Below, piece after piece: positions 34,336-46,914 of a stretch of DNA of 64,000 nucleotides (position 1 is the stretch's first letter; every line of letters starts with the position of its first letter). The notes below the pieces were generated by a model. That model was given only the letters and a program-made list of their open reading frames with translations. It was not told the origin of the DNA and ran no database searches. The stretch covers positions 1 through 64,000 of the forward strand of contig WBZZ01003063.1 in NCBI GenBank assembly GCA_019918135.1, in the 5' to 3' direction. The stretch is from Paulinella micropora (lineage: Eukaryota; Cercozoa; Imbricatea; Euglyphida; Paulinellidae). The translations under genes were made by a program, and so were the position numbers.

Positions 34336-34988
34336 AACAGAACAGGAAACAGAGACAAAAGGCATTAATGCTCACATCCCTCCCACCGAGAGAGAAAGAG
34401 AGAGAGAGAAAGAAAAAGAGCCATCCCTCCTCCCCTAACGCCTATGATTGCTGGTCGCTCCCTGCCTGTCAGCCTAACGTGCCCACTGGGTCCTTCCCTG
34501 CACCTCTGACACAGGCCTCCTCCACAGCAGACCAGTTCAACCACCTGTGCATCTCACTCATCCAACCATGAGAGACAGGCAAAACAAACAAACATACTAT
34601 GGGTCAGAGTCAGAACCAAACCCTGTCTGACTGACATACTTCTCCTACGTTAATCACCTGTCACCTCCCCTCATCCTATTAAGAGACAGGGAGACGACAG
34701 ACGCAAACAGAAGAAAGAAGACCCAGGGGCCAATGTCAGTAAACCGCTGACATGTTGACCGTCAAGGTCCAAGTTTCGAGATCAGGGTTCTTCCCTGTTT
34801 CTCCAAAACCCCTTAACACCTGTAGTTTCCCTTGCCCGAGACGAGTGAAAGCACTGTCTCACACGACCAGTACTGAGTACTGATTGTCGAGAAGCTACTT
34901 TACTCTCACCAAGACACAGTCAACAACAGTGACTGATTGTCCCCAGAGAGTGTGTCGTTCCAAATTCCAAATTTTATGAGTTCGAAAA
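34336..34988. other. Non-coding stretch
   Basis: Short (GA)n tract, otherwise no repeat or gene recognised. Confidence 0.4.
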
Positions 34989-35948
34989 ATGCATAGGGAC
35001 TCCAAATGTATTAAGACCGCAGGTCTACCCTTACGAGCACAAAGGAAAGTAAAAAAATGGAATTTAATCATGAACACAACTGGTTCAAGACTCACCTCCA
35101 CACAAGCGCGACAGTTCGCCGAGACAGAGTTAAGACAGGCATTGACAACCCGAGCCGAACCGGTAGACCCACCGGCGGAGGCACGGGACATGAGCTACAC
35201 CAGATTATACTGGAAAGAGCTCAAGGGCTACCTAGATACCGGAAATGATAGCATGGCCCAAATCACATTCGCGGGCAAACGTTTCATAGACAAATATGGA
35301 CGTCTGTTTGATTTTACTAAGACAGGCCCGCTCGGATATCCGGGGTGCCAACGACGAACGGAGCGCGATCGTAGGACGTATCCCGTTGACAGTCGAATTC
35401 CCGTCCGGGATGTCTTATACCATCCATGTCTTGGTCGTCCCGGCCTTCCCAGGCACTGTCGTCTTGGGCAAACCCGATCTCAAAATGATGGATGCGCAGC
35501 TTATATATGCTGGGACATCATCAAATATGGACGTGGACGACATGAGTCTGAATTCCCGATCCTAAAGTCGGAAACGGACCTCCCACGACGGCATCCATAT
35601 GGCGGTAGGGCTCAAGTCACACTGATACCACCGGCCCCTCCATTACCCTATGATGGACACCTCGCCGAGCAATCTCGTCTTACCCCACAGGGTACGGCAT
35701 GGGTGTACGACAATGTATACATCCCAGAGCCGGATGACAAGCCCCCCGACCCATGGGAGGACTTTGGAGAACTCGCGGCCAAGAGGGAAGCTCAGATCTT
35801 ACTCCTGAAGCGTCAGGAAGACTCGTGGCATGGCTTCGACCAGCCGGGTCAACTGAACAAGGGGGTCCACCAATATGTACGGGTCAAAACAAGCTTAGTA
35901 TATCATGCTTCCAAAAGGCTCACGGAGGATAAAGGGACACTCCGTTGA
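34989..35948 (+). pseudogene. Aspartic protease of a second gypsy-like element (frameshifted)
   Basis: Encodes a retropepsin-like domain related to the one in the first gypsy element: LDTGNDSMAQITFAGKRF with the active-site DTG, then, after a frameshift near 35330, VGRIPLTVEFPSG and VLVVPAFPGTVVLGKPDL, and YAG at the end of the fold. The frame then shifts back and continues as a charged tail to TGA at about 35946. At least two frameshifts, so dead. No RT is found nearby. It lies divergent from the gag-like block at 36-40 kb. Confidence 0.6.
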
Positions 35949-36000
35949 CAGCGGGTTTTCCCTTTGGCTTGTTATTGGGGTTCAAACCTGACTTCCCTTT

Positions 36001-36776
36001 CTACTCTAGAAGTGATCGCGCCGTCACTCCGAGTCGGTCAGAGTCGTGCAATGGAGTGAGACCCATTTGGCGAATGACTGCCGGGGCGATGGCTTTGTCA
36101 CCCCTTGTGGCGGGTAGGACAATAGTGGTTGCCACTTGGAAAGGTGAAGGGGTGTATCCGACCGGCAGTGATGGAACAGCCTTGTCGTCAGGGCGTGGTA
36201 TGCGTGGATGATTGACATCGGATCTAATGACCGTACCCCTTGTCAGACTGGTACGCCGATCTAATAGGGTCGGCCCTGAGTATATATCATATGAGCGTGC
36301 CCCTGCATATACTTTATTTACCTTGTTCACAAAAGGGGCGGGTTTTTCTACCTGCCGGACACTGATAGGCCTCGCGCGTCTTACGCGAGGGTCCCAGGGC
36401 TTATTGGGTGCCCCCCCCCCCCCCCATCACATATAATTGATGTGATCGTGTCAGGATCTACAGCCGGCGTCGCCTTTGCGACGGTGTCTTTGGGTAAGGG
36501 ATTGGGTAAACCGACCTCTATGGTAAGGTCAGCGACCGTGTCAGGCTCGTTCGGTACACGCTCCCGACGGTTGTCGTCGCTACCCATCACTATATCCTTA
36601 TCCCTCGTCTCAACGCTATCCTCTATCGGTGAGGTCGTAGCCTCTATGGGACTATACAGATTTTCGGTCGGCGATTGGGCCGGGACCGTGAAAAGAAGAG
36701 TCGGAGCCACTACGGTAGGCTGTCCCCATGGCGGGCGCTTTAGTTTGCCGGCCAGCACATGGCATATCTGTCCCAC
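36001..36776 (-). pseudogene. Decayed frames downstream of the gag-like block
   Basis: Two short leftward frames (36381-36776 and 36001-36330), Pro/Asp/Thr-rich, in line with the gag-like frames upstream. They probably belong to the same broken element. A poly-C run lies at 36410-36424. No domain recognised. Confidence 0.3.
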
Positions 36777-37500
36777 TCAGGATCAAGGAGAACGCTCCCG
36801 AGGGCGAGGCACCACGTGTCGTTGACTCGGGTGTGGACGCATTGGGCGGCCCACTGTTATTTGTTCTTGGGAATCTTGTTTCCCGTCTTCGCCTTTTTGA
36901 CGCCTGCATGGAGCATAGGGGCATCTGAGGTCCGAGAGGGTGTGTATGTGTATGTAAGGTACCGATCAGGTGTTCTTTCCCAGGCATATAGCATGCCACT
37001 TCGTCGTATTTCCTGCCCTGGATTCGGTACCTTTCCACCCGAGCTTTGGCCTCGGTTGAGTACTGGGCCAGCCAGGACGGGTCTTGCCCGGGCGGCAAGA
37101 AGTACGTCGTCCCATCGGGTTGGACGTCGGGAATTCTGATGCCTTTTTTTGGGTTATCCTTAGGGTTGAGGACCCATTTGCCATCCCTCTTAACTTTGGA
37201 TCGCCCCACGTACCAACGGTGAATATACCATTTTATTGGCTCTACCCGTTCTTGACCCTGGCGTGGGTGTTGGTATTGACAGGAATTCGACCATTGGCAC
37301 GGTGCGACCCACAGTCTGTTGTCATCAAGTGGATTGAAGATGACCGCATGTATCATGTAATCACAGCACTCCGCACCTGGGCTCTTGTGCCACGGTCCGC
37401 AAAAGTCTCGTTGAAAAGGCCGAACGAGCAATTGTCTGGGCCCGGGATCAGTGGAGGTGGGATAGCGGTTTGACCACGCCGTTGTCACCAAGTTTTCTCT
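36652..37500 (-). pseudogene. Gag-like protein with CCCH-type Cys/His cluster
   Basis: Leftward frame with several Cys and a CQWSNSCQYQH motif (C-x5-C-x3-H), the end of a CCCH-like zinc finger, followed by WYIHRWYVGRSKVKRDG and a basic tail. It takes over from 37448-38497 after a frameshift near 37490. Reasonable as a nucleocapsid-like end of a retroelement gag, but not certain. Confidence 0.4.
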
Positions 37501-38497
37501 TACCCGACTTACCCTCGGATGTGGGCCCGCCCCGTGTAGGAGGGTACGGTGGCGGAGATGCGAACCCAGAGGAAGGGTAATACTAGTAGGGCATGGGCGG
37601 TGGAGGAGGCATGGGCGGTGGGGGAGGCAGATATGGGAGTGCCGTCCCGACAGCCGGAGGCATCGAGTTGAACGTGCCGGTGGCCGGTGTTGCCGAGTTG
37701 GTCGCCCCCCCAAATGGGAGTGAGGGCGGTGGAGGAGTGTACGACGAGCTAGAGGAGCTCGAGGAGCTATAGGGGCCCCTGGACGAGCTAGACCACGATT
37801 GACGGCGGTTGGACCAGCTGCTGCCGGTCACGAAAGTCCACACATCAAACACTTGGCCCGGTTTGCCCTGGTGGACCTCAAGCGTGCTACCCGTGATCGT
37901 CATTGCTCTAAGCAGGACATCGGCCCGCTTGGCTCTTTCGATCTTGTCAGAGGTAAAGACATCGGTGGCAAAGATACTGCTTGTCCAGTGGGATACTTCG
38001 CACATACGGTCTGTGCGAAACCGCACGATTTTGAAGTTCGTGTTATCCAAGTCCTGGGCTTTTGTTAGGACATTCCGGACGAACGTCTCGCCATCCGTCC
38101 GCCCTTGTTGCGGCTCGGCTTTCACTATCCCGCTCAGGACTGCCAACAACAACGAAGCGAAATCGGTCTTCACTAAGTTGGTTAACAGTTTCTGTGGGAG
38201 ATCGATGACGGACGAGATTGCCACATCGTCTTCCCACATCCGCCTGGCGGCGTCCTGGACGAGGTCGACAGCAATATGGGGGAGCATGATGTAGCCCCAG
38301 TCTGCCGCGGATATGAACTGGCGGAGCATGTAATGTGGGAGCTGGTCGAGTGTGAGTTTCCCCGGCCCCACACCAGCCTCGCCAGTCATCTGCCAAGTAG
38401 GCCAGTCCGTGGTGAGTAGTGTCTGAGATGGCCACCCACCCACAAGACTGTTCAGCAGTTGCTTCACATCGGCTACCGTAAGTGCGTGACTGGCCAC
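37448..38497 (-). pseudogene. Gag-like protein, middle part, Pro-rich tail
   Basis: Leftward frame, helical N-terminal region, then a Ser-rich linker and a Pro-rich tail (MPPPPPMPY). TAG at 37583 follows MPY, and the frame then continues with coding-like YYPSSGFASPPPYPP to TGA at 37448. This is another candidate for UAG as sense. The upstream part is joined through a frameshift at about 38500. Confidence 0.45.
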
Positions 38498-39795
38498 GAT
38501 CCGATCCAGGGCAGCATAAGCCTAAGGCCCTCTCGATACGGGAGTCTCGCATTTTGCGTGTGTGCTGCAAAGTCAAAGTTGACATGGTCACGAACGGCTC
38601 GCAACGCCGTGTCCACCCGTTTATGACTGGTATCTTTAGTTTTTGTCTTAGGTGGGCGATGGCGTTCGAGGGGTGAATCCCTATCTAGGTTTTCATCCAC
38701 CATATTCCGTCGACTTGATACACGACGAAAAGTGATTATCGAGCTACCCCCCGGTGTAGAGGCCGTTCGATCGTCACCCACTGCATGCACGGCTATTTGG
38801 ATCCGTAGGCAGTCGGAAATGGCTTGGAGGATGAGGTCTACCACAGTGAGGTAGTTGGTCACACAGAGGGTGGCTGCCGGATGAGGGACCACTTGGACTG
38901 TGGTATCCGGTTCGGACATGTCAAGGAGTGTCGCGGCAGTGGTTTGGATCTTAAGCCACGTTAGGAACAATGGTACCTTGGCAAAAGGGTCAATCGGGGT
39001 TTCCACCGCGTCAAGGAAATGCACGAGGTCGTCATAGGCTGGGGAGGTTTGTTGGATTATGGCATCCCGCCAGTGCTTTTGTTCCATCAAAACACGTTCC
39101 CACATCCCAGCGACGTTCTCGAGTCCCTTGAGGGTGACTATGGCCCTTGTCGTGAGGTTGGCCTGGACACGGTTTAGGTAGTTGGCATCGGGCCAATATA
39201 GAGTGTCCACGCCAGTGCACGTGGCATCAGGTGCAGCTACGGCAGTGATGATAGCTGTTTGCTCACTAGCGTATTTGCTGCAAGTGAGTGTTTGCCGTAA
39301 GCGTGGGACTTGTTGGTGGTATGTTTGCCAAGCCTCGTCGAGGAGCCTGTCTCGACACATACATAAGTCCTCCCAAAGCGTGATAAGTTCCACTATCGAT
39401 CTTTGTTCTATGAACCGTTGATTAGTGGACATTAGGCCAATCACCTTGTCTTTTCCCTTCACCACCATGGTTGCTCTGGTCCAATGGTTGATGTCCCCAT
39501 ACATATTGTTATGGATATGAGAGGGAAAATTTAAATGGTATTGGTCCTCAGGTTCAGTTGGTGATGCTGGCCATCCCGTGGGTCCCGTCATGTCCAAACT
39601 AGCATGAGGGACAGGGATGACAGGGATTGTGGTTCGGGTCAAGATCAATGCGCCCCCAGCGTCTCTCCATGGGGACGGTGGGATGGGTGCAGCATTCTTG
39701 GCATCACGACCGAATATGTCGGCAAGATTCGGCACGGGTGTCTGGAAGGGACCAGTCCCAGTGTTCGTGTCGTCAGCTTGACCTTGATTGTCCAT
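38473..39795 (-). pseudogene. Gag-like protein, N-terminal part
   Basis: 440 residues from ATG 39795 (MDNQGQADDTNTG). Mostly helical, with no hydrophobic signal or catalytic motif; the size, position and following Pro-rich and CCCH parts suggest retroelement capsid. I do not recognise the family. The frame ends near 38473 by a frameshift into 37448-38497. Confidence 0.4.
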
Positions 39796-39995
39796 AGCTG
39801 ATCGATCAGCCTCTTGTGTGGGCGAGTCCCACTGTGGCACATACCAGCCATTATGGGTTCGTTCACTTGGGTCGTTTCCTTTTGGGGAGACGCCGTGCAA
39901 GAAATGGTGGCAAAGTGTCAATGTGGGGGACAAGGCGTCTTCTGGCAGACGTCTTGTTTGGAGTATCAGCAGCTTATTTTTGCGCAAGACGTCAG

Positions 39996-40396
39996 CTGTT
40001 GGCAGTCTTGGTTTTTAAGCAGCGTGTGGCTTGGTCGGTAGGTGTTGGTTCGTTCGTTGTCTGTATAGAGACAGTTATTGTTGTTATTATTATTTTTTTT
40101 TTCGGTGTGTGTGTGTAAGCAAGTGATAGGATGCGTGTAGATAGGTTTGAGATTACTCAACCCCCCCCCCCTTGGTAGGGGAACCTCACGCCTTGGAAAC
40201 ACTTGCCAGTTGTATTGGAACTGGGGCACCCTACAATTACAAGCACGACTCCGTAACTGAGAGGTAGGGAGGAAACGATACTTCTGAAATAGTCAGAAGT
40301 GATGGCCCCTTTTCCCAATAGGAAGGTGAAAAGGATTAGGGAGCTGGTTGCTCAAGCCTTGCTTATCGTTTGGAACCCTCGGTAGGGTGTCCAACC
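39996..40396. other. Non-coding stretch with C run
   Basis: Contains a poly-C run near 40160 and two related segments (GGTAGGGGAACCTCAC near 40175 and GGTAGGGTGTCCAACC near 40381). No gene. Confidence 0.35.
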
Positions 40397-41862
40397 TCAC
40401 ATCCCCAACCACACACACACGCAGACATATTTCCGCAAAATAGATAGTCTGTGCTTGCATTTGGTGCGAGGCATTGCTGTGTAGGTGTGGCGTTGTGATT
40501 TACGAGTTTCTTCTTGCGATTCTTTGGCTTTGCAAGTTTCTTCTTATTACTGACTTGCTTTCCTTTGTGTGGGTCGAAAATGAGATTCGGGTCTAACTGC
40601 TGACTGCCAGGCTTGAATGTAAGGGTGCGAATTAGTATAAGTGATATGAGGAAAACCTATGGCAAACTGGGTAGCGACTACATCCTCACTTCTTATACAC
40701 ATGTTGACTACATACTGTTCTATGACTGTACGTAATCCTGAGTAAAAGACGTTTATTGTTTCATCCCGGTTGTATGCTCCCGCCGATCTGAAATCGACTG
40801 CAAAACTCCCCCGGTGGATGGCATCAAACAACTGAGTGAAGTAACTCTCTATCCTACCCGGTTGGTTGTTAGGCGGTGATGTTGTCCTGGGGTTAGCCGT
40901 AGGAACACTACCGCTGTCCTGTGTACTAGCACTGGCTGGCACTGTACTACTCTTTGCACTACTTATGGGGCGTGTAGTAGATGTAGGCTGATCTCTATTG
41001 ACTAGCCGCTAGAGGCCCTGTTGTGCTACTAGAGCTACTACTTGCTGCCTGTGCTGAGAGTAATGATGGCAATGCTTTAACATCAAGGTAGGACCTATAG
41101 CTACTCTTTCCCCTACGTCTGATAACAGTTTCCCCCCCGCTGTAATCTGAATCCATCCTATCTTTACTACCTGGGGTATCTGGGGTTTCTGTAGCTATTC
41201 TTCTTTCGTATCCTATCTCCTTGAGTTCCGATTTAGTGAAATAATTTGGAGGGGACATCCACTTATTCGGAAATTGACCATACTGACTGTTGTCTGGGTT
41301 TGTCCAATCTCCCGGAGTATGTTCAAAGGATTCCTCTTCCTCATCTTCTCTTTCTGATCGGTCAGTTCTTGCTGTCTCATTTACTCCATCGTTTACGCTC
41401 TCACTCTGACTAGCTTCTGTTGGTGCTGGGCTAACTGGCTGAGCACTATCCATTTTGACTACATGAGGTGATCTAGGCCTATCACTGTTCACGCATAAGG
41501 CCATAGTTCCTACCTTGAGCTCGTCAGCTGGGATTTGATCAGAGATCTCTGTTAGATGAGGAGGGGGCACGGGACATCCATCTTTATCCCTAGGGATCCC
41601 ACTACAGTCTATCATACATTATTGGATCTCTTATCTCCGCTAATGCTGCTACCATGAGAGCTTTTGCTTCGTCAGTCATCAAAGGGCTCTTGTCTGAGTC
41701 AGGTCTGAGTTTGGGTTTGTGAAATACACAGTTTTTAAACCTCAGCAACCTCCAGGCTGCGCTTGTTCCCGGACCTCCCCGTCTAGCTAAGCCAAGAGTC
41801 CATTTGCATCTCTTTCCTGTATCCCTAACTATGCCTTCACATCGGTTGTTGTCTGGGATCAA
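40397..41862 (-). pseudogene. Decayed retroelement polyprotein fragment
   Basis: Three leftward frames follow each other with frameshifts: 41602-41862 (a Cys/His pattern C...CKW...CVFHK, possibly a zinc finger), 40995-41615 (acidic, Ser-rich) and 40397-40942. The last one reaches two consecutive TAA codons (40544-40549) after RKASQ and continues, coding-like and Gln/Glu/Lys-rich, to TGA 40397. It lies downstream of the Copia-like gag, so may belong to the same element. No RT motif seen. Confidence 0.35.
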
Positions 41863-42126
41863 GAACTCCTCTGGGGATTCTATCTTTCTCGATCTCCATA
41901 CTGTAGCATAGTTTAGATTAACTGGTTCATTGGGGACTGTGTCAGGGGGGACAACCCCAAATAACTCTGTTCATACTAAAGAAAGATCTCTCCCTAAATG
42001 CCTACTCTGAGCTTCAAGCAAAGCGTATGTCAGCAGAAAGTCACTTGAGAAGTAGGGGACATGAAAGATGCTAGGATCTATCCCTTTGAATTCTTGTGGG
42101 GGTCTAGTTAAGGGTTTAACTGTCTG

Positions 42127-43450
42127 TTAAGTGAGGGGAATGAGGATAGGAATAGGGTTTGTCTGAGGTCTCTTCTTGCTCTCCCTCTTCTTTATCTCCA
42201 CATTCATATGCACCCACTGAATGAGTTGTAGTGAATCGTCTGGTTCATCATTTTCTTCATCTTTCTGACTCTCATGATCTGACTGTTCTGACTCTACATC
42301 CTCATTGTCCTGTTCTGCTGACTCTCTTTCATCCTGTGATGACTCACTCTCTTCTTCTTCCTGCTCCTCACCTACACAAACGAACTTCCCTTTTCTAGGT
42401 CCTTTCTTTCTGTTCATTGTGCTACCCTTTCTTTGTTTGTGCTTAGAGTTAGGTTTTTCAGAAGAGCTGTCTTTGTGAGTGGGCTTTTTGGGTCTGTCAG
42501 TGTACTTTGGCTTACCTGTCTTTCCTTGTCTAGCAGTTATGCTTTTAGTAAAAGAACATTCAGCTCCTGTATGTCTGACACCTCTTTTGCCTTCTCTACA
42601 ATCTGTTCTAGCACATCGAGAAGTACATTCATAACACATGTGTCCAGCTTGCTTGCAGCAGTAGCATTTTAATTCAGAATTTTTCGTCGTCGAAACTGTG
42701 TTAAATACTATCTGCTTGTCTCTCTGGGGTGTTATCACTTCTCTGTACAATTGTTGTGTTCCTGTGCTACCTGAACTATCTTCAGAGTTAACTGTTTCCA
42801 GTCCCATCTTGCATCCATATGTTGCCATGTTGTGTACAAAGTTGACATAGGGTCTAGGTGTTGTAGTAACCTAAATAGCTTCTTACATTTCTTGTAGTCT
42901 GACTCAGGCCTACCTTTGTCTATCTCAACCTGTCTGACTAGTGTCTTGTATTTTGTTAGCCATGTCTCTACTCTGTTCATAGAACTTGGCCCCTGCATAG
43001 CATCTAGCTTGTCAATTCTACCTGCCTTTGCTATTTCGTCTAACCCCCTATACTTGTCAACAATGGATTTCCAGAATTTGGCAGGATCACATTCTGCTGG
43101 CAGGAGGAAATAAGATATGCTAGCAGCTCATCTTTTAGCACTATTCTTTTCCTCGTGATTTCGTTCTTGTCCTCTTCCTTCCTAAGACCTTTTTCTTCAT
43201 CTATCTCTCTTTGTGTCACAGACAAAGACGGTGACTTTTTAGCAGTAGATGGTGACGGTGCAGACTCGCTCTTGACAGCACTAAGGAATATAATTGGTCT
43301 TCCTTCCAAGCAATTAATTAACTGTGGGTTAACTATTCTGAGAATTGCTATCAAAGTAGTCTCGTAGGTCTTAAAGTCTTTTACGTTTCTAGGTAGAGGG
43401 AGGATTTTCAGGTATAGTTTCACTTTCGGGTGGTGTGTAGGTATAGACAT
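42127..43450 (-). pseudogene. Copia-like gag with CCHC zinc knuckle (frameshifted)
   Basis: Three leftward frames make one gag: 43040-43450 (start MSIPTHHPKVKLYL), 42735-42998 (helical capsid with WLTKYKTLVRQVEI and RLLQHLDP) and 42127-42828, which holds CYCCKQAGHMCYEC, a CCHC-type knuckle, then Lys-rich and acidic tails. Layout and motif fit the UBN2/Copia-type gag. At least two frameshifts. Pol is not recognisable downstream. Confidence 0.55.
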
Positions 43451-45426
43451 CGTACCTTATTGCTTACCCCAAAGCTACTTGACTGGGACTTGTTGTGCGA
43501 ACATCGGCGAACGCCAAAGCACTTGTCCTGGCGACTGGTCGTTGGTTTTGGGATCTTCCACCGCAGCCGGGAAGGATTCCAACGTCGGCAAATGGAACGA
43601 CGACAATGAGTAGGGTCTTAACTAGTAGTTGTCGACCGTAAACGACAGAGCTACTGCAAGAGTCCGACTCACTAAACTGATTAAAGCCAAGCCTGTTGCA
43701 CTGAGATAGGTTGCCAGTACCGTCGTAACCGGCAGCACTGGTGATCTGGATTGGCACTAGAGCCACTTTCCACGGAACGTCCCTCTTGGGACTCTTGACG
43801 CCTCGAAGGGCTGGCAGGCTGAGCTCGAAAAGCCTCCGACTGCCACCCACTGCGCTGAGACTCAGCTCACCACGCACAGGGCCTCACCAGCTACGTATCA
43901 GTCACACAAAGTAAACAGAATTTAGTTCTGTTCTGGCACGAAACACGAACGAGACAACGTCCCTCTGGGTGTTCTTGCCAGCTTTCTTCGTTGCTCGGAG
44001 ACACTCTCCGAAGGGTCTTGCGCTAGCGGCGCTTCAAGGCTTCATAACCTGATAAGTACATACGAAGTACCGAAGATGACTTTAATGATTATACTTTACC
44101 CAACAGTAACGGATGACTAAAACGATTGGTAGGTATTAATAACAGAACAGTAACTGGACCCACTTAATAGGGGCAGATATACTCGGTCCATTAAGGTGGA
44201 TTGGCATTAGTTATTCTGATAGGGGATCTAACCGCATAACCCGGTTAAATACATGGATATATTAGTTACCAAATCTATAGTCTAACAGCAGATAGGTAAA
44301 TATGCGATCTTTTCTTATACCCTAAGTGATGTATAGATGAGCTACATCTCGTCAAGATGTAGTTATATCCGTTTTTATTTATATACTTTCGAGCTGAAAA
44401 CGATAATATTATTATTCATAGCCTGCACTACTTTTTTAAGCCTGATAATATTATCGTTAGGGGTAACATCGGGGAATGAATCTCTGTTTTCTTTTTGTTG
44501 CTTGGCTCTGACAGTCTCCTACATTTTCCGCCATACTGGTTTCCTCTCTATTGTAGAGGAGCAAGATTAGGTTATTTTCAGAGTGCTGTGGAATTGGATG
44601 GATAAATACCCCGGCTTGCATTAAACAATATCTTTTCAATATAACCGACAAAAGTGGAGTCCCAGCCTAGATTTGTATATCCTCCAAATTTCAATTCAGC
44701 AATTTGAAAAAGCCACTCCCCCAAGCAAGGGAAGAAGGAAAGGTAGTGGAGGAGTGTAGGAAAGGAGTTGGGGAGGTGTTAGGAGCTTGCAGTGTACAAA
44801 AAAAAACAGCAGTGAAATCTTGCACAGAGGCCCACAATGCGGCACGGCAGGACACTCGCTGTGTGTACGACTTTGACACCTACAGTAGTGTGGTTGTGGA
44901 AGTGTAGAGGGCAGAAAGAGTGTATCCAGTGAGGCAGAATCACTATAGTGTTCACTGGAGTGATAGTCGACATATTGTCGAGTCAGAGGAGTGGTTTATA
45001 GGCAAACTACAGGGAGTGAAAAGACCCCCTGTCAGTTCCCTGTCAACACTCCTACACTTATCCCTACACATACTCCTCACGAGGAGAATAACAAACAATT
45101 ACACACTCTGATTCTAGTTTGTACTGCCACAAGTACGTAGCACACACACAAACGTTGAAGAAACGTAAGAACGTGTGAAGAGGCAGAGGAAAACAGACAA
45201 ACGAAACACAGACAGAAACCTATTCGATTGGCACGAAACCTGTTTGGACAAACAACACACATCCTACACCAAACAAGGTGGCCATCTCTTAGGGGGGTGG
45301 TAGGCCAGTCTAACAAGACATAGGCCAAGGAAATTACGTGTGAATTGGATACAGGAGAGCCATAACGGAGGATATTTTTGGGACGATTTTTATTTTCGTT
45401 CAAAACAAACAAAACACACACCTCAC
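43451..45426. other. Non-coding region left of the 8.5-kb element
   Basis: No supported gene. The part up to about 44330 may be the LTR/leader of the Copia-like remnant, but no matching second LTR was found. From 44700 on it is ordinary non-repetitive sequence with many ACACAC motifs. Confidence 0.3.
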
Positions 45427-45480
45427 ATGACCCTCTGAAAAATACCAGGGGCCGGAAAGTCGTAGGTCGTACGGATTGCG
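45427..45480 (+). repeat. Left terminal inverted repeat
   Basis: ATGACYCTCTGAAAA, then TACCAGGGGCCGG and GTCGTACG match the inverted sequence at 53896-53949. Confidence 0.8.
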
Positions 45481-45818
45481 TATATTAAAGTTATAAATGC
45501 CGGAAAGCTAATTATGCATAAAAAACAAATAATCAACAATATTAATGCAAAATTGATATTTTTTAGCGTTGAAAACACTTTTATCTTCGCTGCAGTACCA
45601 TCTAACAGTTTGCAAACTCATTGCGAAATCAGTCCGCACAACGCGAACACACGTGTCCATGCTAAGGTTAATATATTATTCTTCTTACAAATCATAATTC
45701 TACAGCAGCAAAAACGCATAAAAATGCAATGAAAACAAACAGAAATAATAAAACTGGGCAATAGGTGCGCTCGGGACTCCGTGCCACCGCACCAGACGCC
45801 ATACCGCCACCCGTCCCG

Positions 45819-46821
45819 CTAATCCAAGCGGGAGGGTATGTAGTTGATGAAAGAACTGCCCTGCTGCTGCGACTGCGCCAGATATGCGCTCGCCTGCTGC
45901 TGCAAATGTGCTAAATAAGCAGAAAGACTGTTGGCATAGTTGGCACCTTGATGATTGCTCGGCTGCCAAATTGCCGGCAGTTGCTGGCCTCCGTAACCGC
46001 CGTACATGCCATTATTGCGGCCGCCACCGCCATTCCCACCGCCGTCGCCACCGCCATGCCAGTGGTTGTCATTCTGCTGACCCCCGACGCCACTGTTTCC
46101 ATTTCGCTGCTGTTGCGGAGCGCAAACAAAGCATTGGCAGCCGGAGCCGTGCGAAACTGCCGCCTTTGGCCCCCCGCACCGCGTACACTGACAGCCCCGC
46201 CGATGAGGATCACAGTCGGGGCACAGGCAGCCCTTGCCATGAAATACGCGTTCAGAGGGGGCGCCATGATTGCCATTCTGGTTACCACCGACGCCGCCGT
46301 TTGCCTTGCGGCCGGGGGTTTGAATACCTGCGGCCTCCGCTGCCTGCTGGCACTGCCACCGCTCACACATACAACCTTTCCCATGAGGCGGATCACAGGT
46401 GGGGCACATGCAGCCCTCGCCATGCTTTGCAGGGGGGACGCATTCTTGACACTGGCATCCCGCACCATGCTTGCGATTTACCTTTTCCTCCTCTGGCTCC
46501 TTGCGTCCGCCTTTGCCTTTGGGCGGGGTACGATCGCCTCCACCAACGCGGAAGGGCGGGGTCTTGGGCGGGCTCTGGTGCGGGCTCTGGTGCGGGCTCT
46601 GGTGCGGGCTCTCTTCATTGTCACCATCTATCCATAACACCACCACAGTGAGAAAAGTTGCTGCATAGCATTAAATCAATGCTTACCGTTCTTCTCCTGA
46701 TTAGCCCTCATGCGAGGACGGGTTACGTTGCAACCGGGCCGGTGATGCTGATTGCCCCCTTTCTTCGTGCCCTGCTTCTTACTCCCGCTTTTCTTTGCCC
46801 CTTTTTCGTGCTAGGCTTCTT
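45819..46821 (-). CDS. Cys-rich HGxGCxCxxC repeat protein (two exons)
   Basis: Exon 46687-46821, intron 46628-46686 (GTAAGC...GATAG), exon 45819-46627. The first exon is Lys/Gly-rich and contains an in-frame TAG (46811). The second has SPHQ repeats, then about six modules of the type HGxGCxCxxCxP (HGAGCQCQEC, HGEGCMCPTC, HGKGCMCERW, HGKGCLCPDC, GCQCTRC, HGSGCQCFVC), then a Gly/Asn-rich stretch and a Gln-rich tail. The regular Cys/His spacing should bind metal, probably zinc; it could be DNA-binding. It ends in TAG 45819; TGA is at 45618 if UAG is sense. Not a family I know. The 5' exon start is uncertain. Confidence 0.6.
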
Positions 46822-46914
46822 CTGAATTTCAGCAGCACACAACATAACTAAAAGCGAAGCCAGAAGCATTGACCTTGTTCCCCTGTATCGGGCTGACTTT
46901 GGGCGATAGAGCGC

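Noticed and set aside
33574..34571. Several overlapping 230-300 codon frames
   Set aside because: They are read-throughs of a 10/11-bp minisatellite in every frame and have no protein-like composition.
41602..41862. Independent zinc-finger gene
   Set aside because: The next frame continues the same sequence after a one-base shift, so it is better read as part of a decayed polyprotein.
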